64,000 nt of DNA from Alphaproteobacteria bacterium (GCA_017626035.1 JAGAJR010000012.1:62001-126000), one strand, 5' to 3'. Shown: positions 8,511 to 16,839, counted from the first letter of the stretch. Made by a program: numbers and translations. Notes: generated by a model from the letters alone, not told the origin.

Positions 8511-8910
8511 AGTTAATCATAGAAGAAAACATCTGTCCGCTGCTTAAAGAAAAAGTCGGAATCTTGACATTTTCAGCCTGAAGCTGACTATCCTTCTTTA
8601 TTTTACAGCTTCCATAAAAAACAGCATTTGGAGAAGCTATCGGAGCTAAACTGGAGAACTCAAAACATTCACCCGGTTCCAACTCCGGAATCTCACCTTT
8701 AAAACCCTCGGAATCATCGCAAAACCGATTCCCTTTCTCATCGGTAATATTCCAGTTCTTTCCCAACAAATGGATTCTTTCGTTAGAGGTATTTTCAATA
8801 CAGAAATAATATCCCCAGACAAACTGTTGAACACCTTTTTCCACCAATTCCGAACCGGCGGAAATAGTTACATCCTCAGTCTGATAAACCACTAATTCAT
8901 TCTCTGTCAT
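8509..8910 (-). CDS. apaG: ApaG-domain protein
   Basis: A 133-residue protein of one ApaG (FBOX-C-like, fibronectin III-type) domain. It keeps the family's landmarks: YYFCIENTSNERIHLLGKNW, ITDEKGN, the proline/glycine turn ELEPGECFEFSS and the final IPTFSL strand. ApaG was linked to cobalt resistance and magnesium efflux in enterobacteria, but its biochemical function is unsettled. The family's usual GxGVVGxQP segment is altered here (GFKGEIPELEPG). It stands alone, convergent with the lipoprotein gene. Confidence 0.85.
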   Translation of the reverse strand: MTENELVVYQTEDVTISAGSELVEKGVQQFVWGYYFCIENTSNERIHLLGKNWNITDEKGNRFCDDSEGFKGEIPELEPGECFEFSSLAPIASPNAVFYGSCKIKKDSQLQAENVKIPTFSLSSGQMFSSMIN

Positions 8911-8945
8911 TGCTTAATACCTTTATTAAGAATTCGTTAATAATT

Positions 8946-9010
8946 GATTCATAAATAAGGCGGCAATGATTCGCAATCTGAGTCTTTATTTGTTCACAAT
9001 CTTATCCACA
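8946..9010. promoter_or_regulatory. AT-rich intergenic patch with two DnaA-box-like sites and three GANTC sites
   Basis: TTATCCACA at 9002-9010 is a perfect consensus DnaA box; TTGTTCACA at 8990-8998 is a one-mismatch box in the same orientation. GANTC, the CcrM methylation site, occurs at 8946, 8968 and 8980, and again at 9065. The patch lies between apaG and the carD terminator. It may be a DnaA-responsive promoter region for apaG. Gene orientation argues against a replication origin here. Confidence 0.4.
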
Positions 9011-9071
9011 TAATATTTTTATTGGCGGATAATTCTTGCCAAAGCTTTGAAATTCAAGCTTTCGGAGTCGC

Positions 9072-9101
9072 AAAAAAGGCTTTCCGAAGAAAGCCTTTTT
9101 T
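9072..9101 (-). terminator. Intrinsic terminator after carD
   Basis: GGCTTTC / GAAAGCC stem with a CGAA tetraloop, flanked by six A and six T, extending the stem to about 13 bp. Works for carD on the minus strand and could work in both directions. Confidence 0.9.
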
Positions 9102-9125
9102 AATACGAAAAATATTCGTAAACCT

Positions 9126-9635
9126 TTATTCCTTAGCAAGGATAGACAACAATTTTTTGGTGGCATCCGCAGAAGAAATATTTTCACAAACGGCATATTC
9201 ATTTGCCAGCCGATCCAATGCCTGCTCATAAATCTGTCTTTCGCTGTAAGATTGTTCAGCCAGATTTTCATTACGGTACAAGTCTCTGACAACTTCGGCA
9301 ATAGCCACCGGACTTCCGGAATTAATTTTATTTTCATATTCCTGAGCACGGCGGGACCACATGATTTTTTTAACTTTGGCTTTTCCTTTCAAAACGCCGA
9401 GAGCATCATTCATCGTGGCGGATTCGGAAATTTTACGCAAACCGACATTTTCCGCTTTAGCCATAGGGATACGCAAAGTCATTTTATCTCTGTCAAAATT
9501 AACGACAATCAACTCCAATTCCGACCCGGCGATTTTCTGCTTGGCAATATCAGAAACTTTACCGACGCCGTGAGCAGGATAAACAACGTAATCTCCCGAG
9601 TTAAATGTCAGGGTAGAAGCTATTTTTTTATTCAT
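9126..9635 (-). CDS. carD: CarD-family transcriptional regulator
   Basis: CarD proteins bind the RNA polymerase beta lobe and stabilise open promoter complexes, affecting rRNA and many housekeeping promoters. The N-terminal RNAP-interaction Tudor-like domain is clear (DYVVYPAHGVGKVSDI, then LRIPMAKAENVGLRKI), followed by the helical DNA-contact domain with MWSRRAQEYENKINSG, whose tryptophan contacts the upstream fork in known CarD structures. The 169-residue length is normal for alphaproteobacteria. Monocistronic, with its own terminator. Confidence 0.95.
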   Translation of the reverse strand: MNKKIASTLTFNSGDYVVYPAHGVGKVSDIAKQKIAGSELELIVVNFDRDKMTLRIPMAKAENVGLRKISESATMNDALGVLKGKAKVKKIMWSRRAQEYENKINSGSPVAIAEVVRDLYRNENLAEQSYSERQIYEQALDRLANEYAVCENISSADATKKLLSILAKE

Positions 9636-9822
9636 TTACTTGTCCTATTTATTAAAAAACCGAATTGATTAAAATGAACTTTTGTTCTTTACGGGTCATA
9701 ACATACCACATTTTTGAGGTCAAATCTACCCCTAAAATGAAAATTTTTGACAAAAAATTAAAAAAGTAATTAAGCACAAACACTTAGAGATGTTTTTCCC
9801 AAATTTTAGACAAGGAAGAGAA

Positions 9823-10299
9823 TTACATGCCCTTTTTCGGAAAACCGTCCGTCTGCCGCAAGCATTCGCCCACAACCATAACTGCGGAAACAGCCACATT
9901 GATTGAACGGGCATTTTCGTTCATCGGAATAATCAGACGGGCATCCGCCGTATCATGAACTTCCTGTGGCACACCGGCACTCTCTCTTCCCATCAGAATA
10001 ATGTCATTCTTCTTAAATTCAAACTCCGTATACGGACGAGAAGCATGTGTCGTCAACAAAACCAAACGGCCGTAATCTTCCGGATGTTCTTTCCGATATT
10101 GCAAAAAATCTTCCCAAGAGTTATGGCGACGATAAGAAACCAGATTCAAATAATCCATTCCCGAACGTTTTAAGGTGTGTTCAGAGAAAATAAAGCCGCA
10201 AGGCTCAATAATGTCCAATTCCACATCCAGACAAGCTCCCAGACGCAATAATGTGCCCGTATTCTGAGGAATGTCCGGTTGAAACAAAGCCAGCCTCAT
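9823..10299 (-). CDS. trmL: tRNA (cytidine/uridine(34)-2'-O)-methyltransferase TrmL
   Basis: A 158-residue SPOUT methyltransferase. TrmL methylates the ribose of the wobble nucleotide in two leucine tRNAs, using SAM bound in a knot. Landmarks: N-terminal LFQPDIPQNTGTLLRLGACL, the GRESAGVP knot loop and SINVAVSAVMV at the C-terminus. It starts 17 bp downstream of the ychF stop on the same strand, so it is likely co-transcribed with ychF. Confidence 0.93.
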   Translation of the reverse strand: MRLALFQPDIPQNTGTLLRLGACLDVELDIIEPCGFIFSEHTLKRSGMDYLNLVSYRRHNSWEDFLQYRKEHPEDYGRLVLLTTHASRPYTEFEFKKNDIILMGRESAGVPQEVHDTADARLIIPMNENARSINVAVSAVMVVGECLRQTDGFPKKGM

Positions 10300-10317
10300 T
10301 GATTGTCCCTTCTCAAA

Positions 10318-11430
10318 TTAAACATTAAAGAGGAAATTAAGGACATCTCCGTCCTTAACCACATATTCCTTACCTTCGGAACGCATTTTTCCGGCTTCTT
10401 TACAAGCCTGCTCACCGCCAAACTTGATAAAGTCATCAAAAGCTATCGTTTCGGCACGAATAAACCCTCTTTCAAAATCCGAGTGAATAATCCCCGCACA
10501 AACCGGAGCCTTTGACCCTTTAAGAAAAGTCCAAGCCCTCACTTCTTTCGGCCCGCAGGTAAAATAAGTCTGCAATCCCAAGAGTTCATATCCGGCACGA
10601 ATAATTTTAGCCAGTCCGGTTTCTTCCAACCCCAGAGATTCCAAAAATTCCTTTTTTTCTTCCTCGGATTCGAGCTGGGCTACTTCAGATTCGATTTCTG
10701 CCGAAATAATAACCGCCTTGGCATTTTCACTCTGAGCCTTTGCAAAAACGGCTTCGGAAAATTTATTGCCCGAAGCGGCAGAATCTTCATCCACATTACA
10801 AACATACAATACCGGTTTGGAGGTCAGCAGCTGCAACATCTGATATTGCTTATAAGCGTCTTTTTCCGCTTTGTTCGGAGCTGCGGTACGGGCAGGCTTG
10901 CCTTCTTTAAGGGCTTTAATAATCGGTTCCATAACCGAAACTCTGAGCTTTGCTTCTTTGTCTCCGCCGGTTTGGGCTTTTTTTGCAAGCTGCTCATAAC
11001 GTTTTTCCAAAGACTCCAAATCGGCAATCATTAATTCTGTTTCCACAATCTCGGCATCGCGGATAGGATCAACCGAACCTTCCACATGGGTAATGTTGTC
11101 ATTTTCAAAACAACGCAAAACATGAATAATTGCATCAACTTCACGAATATTGGCCAAAAACTGGTTTCCCAAACCTTCTCCCTTAGAAGCCCCTTTAACC
11201 AAACCGGCAATATCCACAAACTCCAGTTGCGTCGGCGTAACCATCCGCGGCTTAACCAAATCTTCCAATTGCTTCAAACGAGGATCCGGCACGGCAACAC
11301 GCCCGGTATTAGGCTCAATTGTGCAGAAAGGAAAATTAGCAGCCTGAGCGGCAATCGTCTGCGTTAAAGCGTTAAAAAGAGTAGATTTCCCGACATTAGG
11401 CAAACCAACGATTCCACAATTAAAACCCAT
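10318..11430 (-). CDS. ychF: Ribosome-binding ATPase YchF (OLA1/Obg family)
   Basis: YchF is a universally conserved, ribosome-associated NTPase that prefers ATP. The start at 11430 gives MGFNCGIVGLPNVGKST, with the P-loop at residues 9-17; an upstream in-frame ATG at 11502 overlaps the promoter and is rejected. The G4 position reads NVDE rather than NKxD, as expected for the ATP-preferring group. The C-terminal TGS domain is present (FLKGSKAPVCAGIIHSDFE). Length of 370 residues is normal. It lies just downstream of the glycan cluster but has its own promoter. Confidence 0.95.
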   Translation of the reverse strand: MGFNCGIVGLPNVGKSTLFNALTQTIAAQAANFPFCTIEPNTGRVAVPDPRLKQLEDLVKPRMVTPTQLEFVDIAGLVKGASKGEGLGNQFLANIREVDAIIHVLRCFENDNITHVEGSVDPIRDAEIVETELMIADLESLEKRYEQLAKKAQTGGDKEAKLRVSVMEPIIKALKEGKPARTAAPNKAEKDAYKQYQMLQLLTSKPVLYVCNVDEDSAASGNKFSEAVFAKAQSENAKAVIISAEIESEVAQLESEEEKKEFLESLGLEETGLAKIIRAGYELLGLQTYFTCGPKEVRAWTFLKGSKAPVCAGIIHSDFERGFIRAETIAFDDFIKFGGEQACKEAGKMRSEGKEYVVKDGDVLNFLFNV

Positions 11431-11502
11431 ATTAAAAACTCCGCGAAAAATATCCAAACAAACGAACAGAGGCTTTTCGCCCCCGCTCTTCATAATAAAC
11501 AC

Positions 11503-11531
11503 CTTATACCCAATCCCCTCTGATTTTTCAA
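11503..11531 (-). promoter_or_regulatory. Sigma-70-like promoter for ychF-trmL
   Basis: TTGAAA, 17-bp spacer, TATAAG on the minus strand, overlapping no coding sequence once the ychF start is placed at 11430. Confidence 0.7.
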
Positions 11532-11543
11532 GGGAATTTTTCC

Positions 11544-12392
11544 CTATAAAGTCCGAACGGCTCTAATCATTCCCAGTTCATTAAACTTTACATGATTACA
11601 AAAGACAACAAAACCATTTTCCCTAAGAATAGAAACCAAATAAGACGGATCTTCAAAATGCCATTCCATAATAACAACATCCGCCCTTTTTAAAAGTCCC
11701 GAAGAATTTAAATCGGGAATAATTTCTTTCTCGGCACCTTCACAATCTATTTTCATAAAGATTTTTTCTTTATGCTGATCAAATAACGGCTTCAAAACAT
11801 CCGATGCTTTTTTGATTTCTATTTTTTCAACATCAGAACAATTTTCAAAAACATTCCGAACCGAACTCATAGCTCCCGGACGTTCTGAATTATAATTAAT
11901 TTCTAAAAATTTATCCCCGTTTCCCAAACCAAAATTAAAAATTGATATCTTTTCAGATAACTGAGGATTGTTTTTCAAATTTTTTACAGCCAATTCAAAG
12001 GTTGGCTTAAAGGGTTCAAAAGCATATATCTTTTTTATATGCTTATCTTCGGCTTTATAAAGAGATGTCATTCCGATATTTAAGCCGATATCAAACATAA
12101 CATAGTTGTCTGAACTTTGTAAAAAATATTCATCTTTATACAAGACATCATTAGCCGTAATCAGTGTATTGAACGAAGAGCCTTCAATGTGTAAATTGCC
12201 CTTATCAATGCAATATTGTCCATTTTCTCTGGACAGAGAAATTCCGGCCTCCGCAAACACGTCTTTCAAGCCATTATCCCAAGCCGGCTCTTTAGGAGCA
12301 TTCGCATATTTTTTCTTTACTTTGTACTTGAGTTTTATTCCGCAAAATGCAACTTCCCGCTTATTTCCGCGACGTTTTTTATAAAACAGCAT
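11544..12392 (-). CDS. FkbM-family SAM-dependent methyltransferase
   Basis: FkbM-type enzymes O-methylate sugars and polyketides. The SAM-binding motif is DIGLNIGMTSLY, followed by the family's FEPFKPTFELAVKNLKNN and later MKIDCEGAEKEII, all characteristic. The start at 12392 has GAGGGAG 6 bp ahead. Before the enzyme domain is a basic stretch with CGIKLKYKVKKK, similar to short segments in two neighbouring proteins (see findings). It is the last gene of the GT4-GT8-methyltransferase-FkbM series and probably modifies a surface glycan. Substrate unknown. Confidence 0.88.
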   Translation of the reverse strand: MLFYKKRRGNKREVAFCGIKLKYKVKKKYANAPKEPAWDNGLKDVFAEAGISLSRENGQYCIDKGNLHIEGSSFNTLITANDVLYKDEYFLQSSDNYVMFDIGLNIGMTSLYKAEDKHIKKIYAFEPFKPTFELAVKNLKNNPQLSEKISIFNFGLGNGDKFLEINYNSERPGAMSSVRNVFENCSDVEKIEIKKASDVLKPLFDQHKEKIFMKIDCEGAEKEIIPDLNSSGLLKRADVVIMEWHFEDPSYLVSILRENGFVVFCNHVKFNELGMIRAVRTL

Positions 12393-12448
12393 CTTTTTCT
12401 CCCTCGTTTTGTACAAAACTATCCGAGGGGGTATGATTTGTCAAATAT

Positions 12449-13243
12449 TTAAAGTTTTCTGACCAAGAAATACATATCGCCTAATGCACCGCTTTCTCTG
12501 GACAAGTGCATCTTTTCAATCATATCCTTACCGAAAAAATCTTCTGATATTCGCTCAACACGAGCAAACGGAAAAAGCTTTTTGATTCTGTCTTCTGTAT
12601 CTTCGCCATACAAACGAACATGATCTGCCTGATAATAATATTTAATGCGATCTTCTTCCGTTTGAATATTTTTATCTTCAAATGTATTTTCTAAACCCTG
12701 TTTATAAGGAATATTCAAAATCAAAATACCGTCCGTTTTCAAAACTCTCAGAATTTCTTTAATAAAAGCCTGCTCATCATCAATATGTTCCATTATTTGA
12801 TTACTGAGAACATAATCAAATGAATTATCAGGAAAAGATAAATGACGAACATCTTCCTTTTGGCAATTTTCAACATACGGAAACCCTTCCGGATTCAAAT
12901 CTATCGGAACATACTCAATATTATCTTGATTAACAATCAAACGATACAAACACTCTTCCGGTGCCATATGCAAAATCGAAAAACGATCTTTTCTGTTCAA
13001 AAACAAAACTTGATACAAAAAATATAAAAAACGGTGCCTTTCTAAAGAACCACATTTCGGACAAACGGCATTATCCCGATGAAAATCATTATAACGAATA
13101 GTTCTAAACTTTTCATATGTCCGACAAACAGGACAATAAGAAAGCCGTTCCTTCCAACCTTTGTCGTTCAAGGTCAGTTTTATCCCCAAAACCTTATACT
13201 TTATCTTTCCGGCAGCATACTTTTTCTCAAACAAAAATCCCAT
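12449..13243 (-). CDS. Class I SAM-dependent methyltransferase with N-terminal zinc-ribbon-like motif
   Basis: A 264-residue protein from the ATG at 13243 (AAGGAGAG 5 bp ahead). An N-terminal CPVC...CPKC pair, about 32 residues apart, suggests a zinc ribbon. The Rossmann methyltransferase follows, with YVPIDLNPE, the acidic DVRHLSFPDNSFDYVLSNQIMEH-type motif region (residues about 135-160) and ILRVLKTDGILILNIP. A short KVLGIKLTLND stretch precedes the cysteines. The domain resembles enzymes of glycan and lipid modification. Its place between GT8 and FkbM genes suggests a polysaccharide role; the acceptor cannot be inferred. Confidence 0.85.
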   Translation of the reverse strand: MGFLFEKKYAAGKIKYKVLGIKLTLNDKGWKERLSYCPVCRTYEKFRTIRYNDFHRDNAVCPKCGSLERHRFLYFLYQVLFLNRKDRFSILHMAPEECLYRLIVNQDNIEYVPIDLNPEGFPYVENCQKEDVRHLSFPDNSFDYVLSNQIMEHIDDEQAFIKEILRVLKTDGILILNIPYKQGLENTFEDKNIQTEEDRIKYYYQADHVRLYGEDTEDRIKKLFPFARVERISEDFFGKDMIEKMHLSRESGALGDMYFLVRKL

Positions 13244-13317
13244 CGGCACTCTCCTTAAACAGAACAAATTTCTGTCTATCATGCCCCTCAGGGAAAGTCA
13301 ACAAAACACAAGATAAA

Positions 13318-14265
13318 TTATGGGAGAGGACGATGCTTTACTTTTATTTTAAACCCGAAGATATTAAAAACATACCGCTTATCCAACGCTTTTTCAGAAG
13401 AAAAAAACAGACAAGTTTTCTGAAACAAAGTCAAATCTTTTCTTGGCAGCCGATATCCCAATTTCTTATTATGACGGAGTTTTTCATAATAAACATTCCA
13501 ATTTTTAAATGTCGAAACCCGAATATCATCCCAAGGCTTAATACGGTTAGTCAAATGCAAAATGCACGGTTTTTTTAGCAAACGAACCATTTCCGACATA
13601 GAACATTCAAAATAAACGGCAATCTCTTCCAAAGAGAATGTAAGATTACCATACATAAGATTATAATCGGGACTGACATATAAAACTTTTTCGCCAAAAA
13701 CAAAATTAAAAGCATCCTGATCCATAAAGCTCTTCCAAACCTCATGCTTCTTATACTCTAAAAGCTTTGCCGGAATACCGTCTTGTCTCAGATTTTTTAG
13801 ATTCAGCAACATCATTCCCGAATTAAAATAACTTTGATGATTCATCTTTGTATGGTGTCCGGCTTTTTCTCCTGCCATATCTTTAACCACCGCAGCATAC
13901 TTGTCGGATAAATCCGTCTGATATAATTCTTTCAAAGACCGATTTACAACCATATCTGAATCCAAATACAAAATCTTATCAAAATCTTTAAAGATTTCCG
14001 CCAAATCAAACTTAAACAACGCAGCCTTGGAAACATACAAATGCTTGGCATTCAAAGATTGATACTTATCCTGAAGGCTCATAAAAGAGATTTTAATATT
14101 TTTCGTACTCAACCGGGAAAACACATCGTTTTCAACATCAACCCCCAAGACAAAAATCTCATACAGATTCTTTTTGTCATTGCAGATAATGGACTGAATA
14201 GCCGTTTGCGTCGGCAAAACATACTTGGCATCACAAATAAAAACTACTCTGATAACTTCAGACAT
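13318..14265 (-). CDS. Glycosyltransferase family 8 protein
   Basis: GT8 enzymes are retaining glycosyltransferases, bacterial members usually adding glucose or galactose to lipopolysaccharide core. The metal-binding DxD is in KILYLDSDMVV; also seen are YFNSGMMLLNL, the FMDQDAFN segment, and CILHLTNRIKPWD near the C-terminus, all typical. The start at 14265 has GGAGG ahead and overlaps the GT4 stop by 8 bp, so translation is probably coupled. The last residues read FGFKIKVKHRP, a basic tag shared with two neighbours. No signal or membrane segment; it acts at the inner face of the inner membrane. Confidence 0.9.
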   Translation of the reverse strand: MSEVIRVVFICDAKYVLPTQTAIQSIICNDKKNLYEIFVLGVDVENDVFSRLSTKNIKISFMSLQDKYQSLNAKHLYVSKAALFKFDLAEIFKDFDKILYLDSDMVVNRSLKELYQTDLSDKYAAVVKDMAGEKAGHHTKMNHQSYFNSGMMLLNLKNLRQDGIPAKLLEYKKHEVWKSFMDQDAFNFVFGEKVLYVSPDYNLMYGNLTFSLEEIAVYFECSMSEMVRLLKKPCILHLTNRIKPWDDIRVSTFKNWNVYYEKLRHNKKLGYRLPRKDLTLFQKTCLFFSSEKALDKRYVFNIFGFKIKVKHRPLP

Positions 14266-15538
14266 GTTCCAATTCCTCCACAATTAAATCTGAGGTTTTC
14301 TTCCATGAAAAGTTTTTTGCCCGGAGCATTCCCTTTTGCCCGGATTCTCTTCTGAAATCATCATCCCGATACATCCGTTCCAAAGCTTTCACAAAAGCTT
14401 TATCATCTTTCGGATTAAACATAAGGCCCGCCTCTCCGATAACCTCCGGCATAGAAGACGTTTCCGAACAAATAACCGGACACCCGCATTGCATCGCCTC
14501 CAAAACAGGCATCCCGAAACCTTCATACAAACTCGGGTAAATAAAGAACTCCGCCCCGCTGAACAAAGGAGCCAAATCTTCATCATCAACATATCCCGCT
14601 CTTATGATAAATTTCTTATAATCTTCAAAATTTTCAACTTCATTTTCCAACGAACGGATAAAACTGTCCCAGTGTCCGCCGCCCAGAACCAAATACAAGT
14701 CTTCAAGTTTATTGTCTTTGATAAAACGGATAAAATTCTTAGCGGCAAAAATCAAATTCTTCCGCGGTTCCAACGTACATAAGCTGAAAATATATTTTGC
14801 TTTTTCCGGAATATGATATTTCCGCCTCGCCGCAGAAACAATTTCTTCATCTTTGCAAGCATAAAAGTTGTCAGAAGCCGCTAACGGAACAACATGAATA
14901 TTGTCTTTTTCGATTTGAGGAAACAGTCTCACAAAATCATTTTTCGTACTTTGCGAGTTAGCAAAATAAACATCTTCTTTGTTTAAGGAATCCAACAAGG
15001 CCTGATACCAATATCCTCCTTTCTTCATTTCCGGATAAAAGTCAGGAAACAATACCGGTATGGCATCATGCAAAAAAACAAATTTTCTTATATTCGGAAA
15101 AACGCATACTTCCTTAGGCACCGCTTCCATCGGAGAAAAATAAACACTAACCGTTTTCAAAAATTCCTCTTTTTGCCGATTGGACGACGATAAAAACTTT
15201 GCTAAAAACAACCTGAATTTAATATAAAGCTTTCTCCGCAATCCCAATTTACGCCTTTTGCATTCCGATTTTTGCAACATCCAATGAGCTTGTGCAAAAT
15301 CCCTTTTGCTGAATATCGGAGCAATCCGTACTTTTCCTCGCAGACATTTATCATCTTCGACAATACTTCTCAGACACTCAACATTTTTCAAATTTGAATA
15401 TAAATAAACATCAAACTTTCCGGAGTTAACCAACCCTGTCAAAATATTATAAGAAGCAAAAAAGATACCGCTGCGGCTGGCATTTTTATAAACCGCATTG
15501 GCTATTACCGTCGCATCAAACAAAAGCTTTTTTTTCAT
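14258..15538 (-). CDS. Glycosyltransferase family 4 (GT-B fold)
   Basis: A 426-residue GT-B enzyme. The C-terminal donor domain shows IFSLCTLEPRKNL, GYVDDEDLAPLFSGAEFFIY, then SLYEGFGMPVLEAMQCGCPV, the EX7E motif of retaining GT4 enzymes. The N-terminus begins MKKKLLFDATVIANAVYK. I take the ATG at 15538; an upstream frame to 15574 would run through the pth terminator. First gene of the four-gene cluster, overlapping the next by 8 bp. Likely adds a hexose to a surface glycan or lipopolysaccharide core; sugar unknown. Confidence 0.9.
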   Translation of the reverse strand: MKKKLLFDATVIANAVYKNASRSGIFFASYNILTGLVNSGKFDVYLYSNLKNVECLRSIVEDDKCLRGKVRIAPIFSKRDFAQAHWMLQKSECKRRKLGLRRKLYIKFRLFLAKFLSSSNRQKEEFLKTVSVYFSPMEAVPKEVCVFPNIRKFVFLHDAIPVLFPDFYPEMKKGGYWYQALLDSLNKEDVYFANSQSTKNDFVRLFPQIEKDNIHVVPLAASDNFYACKDEEIVSAARRKYHIPEKAKYIFSLCTLEPRKNLIFAAKNFIRFIKDNKLEDLYLVLGGGHWDSFIRSLENEVENFEDYKKFIIRAGYVDDEDLAPLFSGAEFFIYPSLYEGFGMPVLEAMQCGCPVICSETSSMPEVIGEAGLMFNPKDDKAFVKALERMYRDDDFRRESGQKGMLRAKNFSWKKTSDLIVEELEHV

Positions 15539-15545
15539 AATAAAA

Positions 15546-15587
15546 CAAACCCGCAACTTGAACCATAAAAACAAGTTACGGGTTTTT
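15546..15587 (-). terminator. Intrinsic terminator after pth
   Basis: AACCCGTAACTTG / CAAGTTGCGGGTT stem (one G-U pair) with a T-rich tail TTTGTTTTATT that reaches the GT4 start codon. It separates the rplY-pth unit from the glycan cluster. Confidence 0.85.
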
Positions 15588-15619
15588 AGAGTTTTGTCAA
15601 TCTCTAATACACTTGAAAA

Positions 15620-16210
15620 CTAAATCTGCTTTTTTTGATTTGCTTTCAATAACATTCCAAGCTTGTTGGAATACTCGGCGACACCTTTTTTTATCAAAAT
15701 TCCGATTGTTTCAACAACCGTTTCAATATTTTTATGCAGCGTTTCCGCATCTGCTTTTGAAAAACCGGAAAGCACATGATTAACCACAGCATCTCCGCTT
15801 CCCTTCGGAGAACCCACGCCGATACGGATTCGATTATAATTCGGCGTGATGCAGGCATCAATGCTTTTAAGCCCATTATGTCCGCCTGTTCCGCCGCCAA
15901 GCTTGGATTTTATTTGTTCTATGGACAAATCAATATCATCATGAATAACGATAACATTCTGCGGCAGAATTTTATAAAAATTAGCCGCCTTTACCACGGA
16001 ATTTCCTGACAAATTCATATAAGTCTGCGGTTTTAACAAAAAAACTTTCTCCCCCTCAATACTGCCTTCGCTGATAAGACCGTCAAACTTTGACTTGAAA
16101 GGTCCGAAACCATAATTATCCGCAATGGCATCCACGGCCATAAATCCGGCATTATGACGTGTATTGGCATATTCCGCACCGGGATTTCCCAAACCGACGA
16201 TTAAAAACAT
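15620..16210 (-). CDS. pth: Peptidyl-tRNA hydrolase
   Basis: Pth releases peptides from prematurely dropped peptidyl-tRNA, recycling tRNA. The catalytic histidine is in NTRHNAGF and the catalytic aspartate in VIHDDIDL; MFLIVGLGNPGAEY is the classic N-terminus and fixes the start at 16210 (GGGGAG 4 bp ahead). The usual GGGTGGHNGLKSI loop is complete. Length 196 residues. It follows rplY, the common arrangement in bacteria, but a terminator stands between the two. Confidence 0.96.
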   Translation of the reverse strand: MFLIVGLGNPGAEYANTRHNAGFMAVDAIADNYGFGPFKSKFDGLISEGSIEGEKVFLLKPQTYMNLSGNSVVKAANFYKILPQNVIVIHDDIDLSIEQIKSKLGGGTGGHNGLKSIDACITPNYNRIRIGVGSPKGSGDAVVNHVLSGFSKADAETLHKNIETVVETIGILIKKGVAEYSNKLGMLLKANQKKQI

Positions 16211-16230
16211 TTTGCTCCCCATCAACAAAA

Positions 16231-16271
16231 AAGCCGCCCAATAAGTACCTAAGCACCCATAAAAGCGGCTT
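16231..16271 (-). terminator. Terminator or attenuator between rplY and pth
   Basis: AAGCCGC / GCGGCTT stem with a 27-nt loop followed by TTTTGTTGA on the minus strand. It begins 21 bp after the rplY stop and ends just before the pth ribosome site, so it could set the rplY-to-pth expression ratio. Confidence 0.65.
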
Positions 16272-16291
16272 ATTCTCAATCCGTAAACGGA

Positions 16292-16582
16292 TTATCTTCT
16301 TAAGAAATCAACGTGCAAAGGTTTGTCAGATACTGGGTGAAATTGAACATCCTGGCAAACAACTTTGTGTTTCTTGCCGTCAACGTTAACTTCAATATCA
16401 GCATCATAGAAGCCATACATATCCAAAGCTTTTTCCAATTGAACCGGATCAAGGCTGATTAAAAGGGCTTCTTTGTTTCCGCCGTAAATAACAGCCGGAA
16501 TACGGCCTTCACGACGACACGCACGAGCTGCCCCCTTACCTGCTTTCTCACGCAACTTTGCATCAAAAGTAATATCTGTCAT
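16292..16582 (-). CDS. rplY: 50S ribosomal protein L25, short form
   Basis: A 96-residue L25, which binds 5S rRNA. It shows AKLREKAGKGAARACRREGRIPAVIYGG and ends QFHPVSDKPLHVDFLRR, the normal end of the 5S-binding domain. Most alphaproteobacterial L25/Ctc proteins continue about 100 residues into a C-terminal TL5/CTC domain; here the frame stops at once and only 81 bp separate it from pth, so there is no remnant. The ribosome site AAGGA lies 8 bp before the ATG. The leader carries a 7-bp GC-rich hairpin. Confidence 0.93.
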   Translation of the reverse strand: MTDITFDAKLREKAGKGAARACRREGRIPAVIYGGNKEALLISLDPVQLEKALDMYGFYDADIEVNVDGKKHKVVCQDVQFHPVSDKPLHVDFLRR

Positions 16583-16615
16583 TTTTTTATTCCTTATTAT
16601 TTGTCATTTTACTCC

Positions 16616-16639
16616 TGCCGGCCTCCAGGGGTGCCGGCA
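16616..16639 (-). promoter_or_regulatory. GC-rich hairpin in the rplY leader
   Basis: TGCCGGC / GCCGGCA, a perfect 7-bp stem with a 10-nt loop, 33 bp before the rplY start codon. It is not followed by a T-run, so it is a leader structure and not a terminator. It could be a site for control by a ribosomal protein, but no evidence shows this. Confidence 0.4.
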
Positions 16640-16661
16640 AGTTCTTTGTTCTTACACCTTT

Positions 16662-16689
16662 ATTTTAAATCTTTCAAGTAGTTTTTCAA
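16662..16689 (-). promoter_or_regulatory. Candidate promoter for rplY-pth
   Basis: TTGAAA, 16-bp spacer, TAAAAT on the minus strand, upstream of the leader hairpin. Confidence 0.5.
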
Positions 16690-16839
16690 AAACAGAAAGA
16701 GGCTGCTTTCGAAAAAACAACCCCTCCCTCTGTCCAAAGACAGCCTGCAGAATTAAATAACTTCTCAGGATTATTCAAATCTGCTAATATAAGCTATAAT
16801 AGAGTTTTCTTAAAAATTCTACTAAAAAACGCAGTTAAT

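Noticed and set aside
8911-9125. Replication origin candidate (AT-rich, DnaA boxes, GANTC sites)
   Set aside because: Genes on both sides point towards the site, and the large ribosomal/RNA operons to the right would be head-on with forks leaving it. Only two DnaA boxes are present and the usual origin neighbours are missing.
16211-16291. rplY as a frameshifted pseudogene that lost its CTC domain
   Set aside because: Only a terminator and ribosome site lie after the stop; no CTC-like coding remnant exists in any frame.
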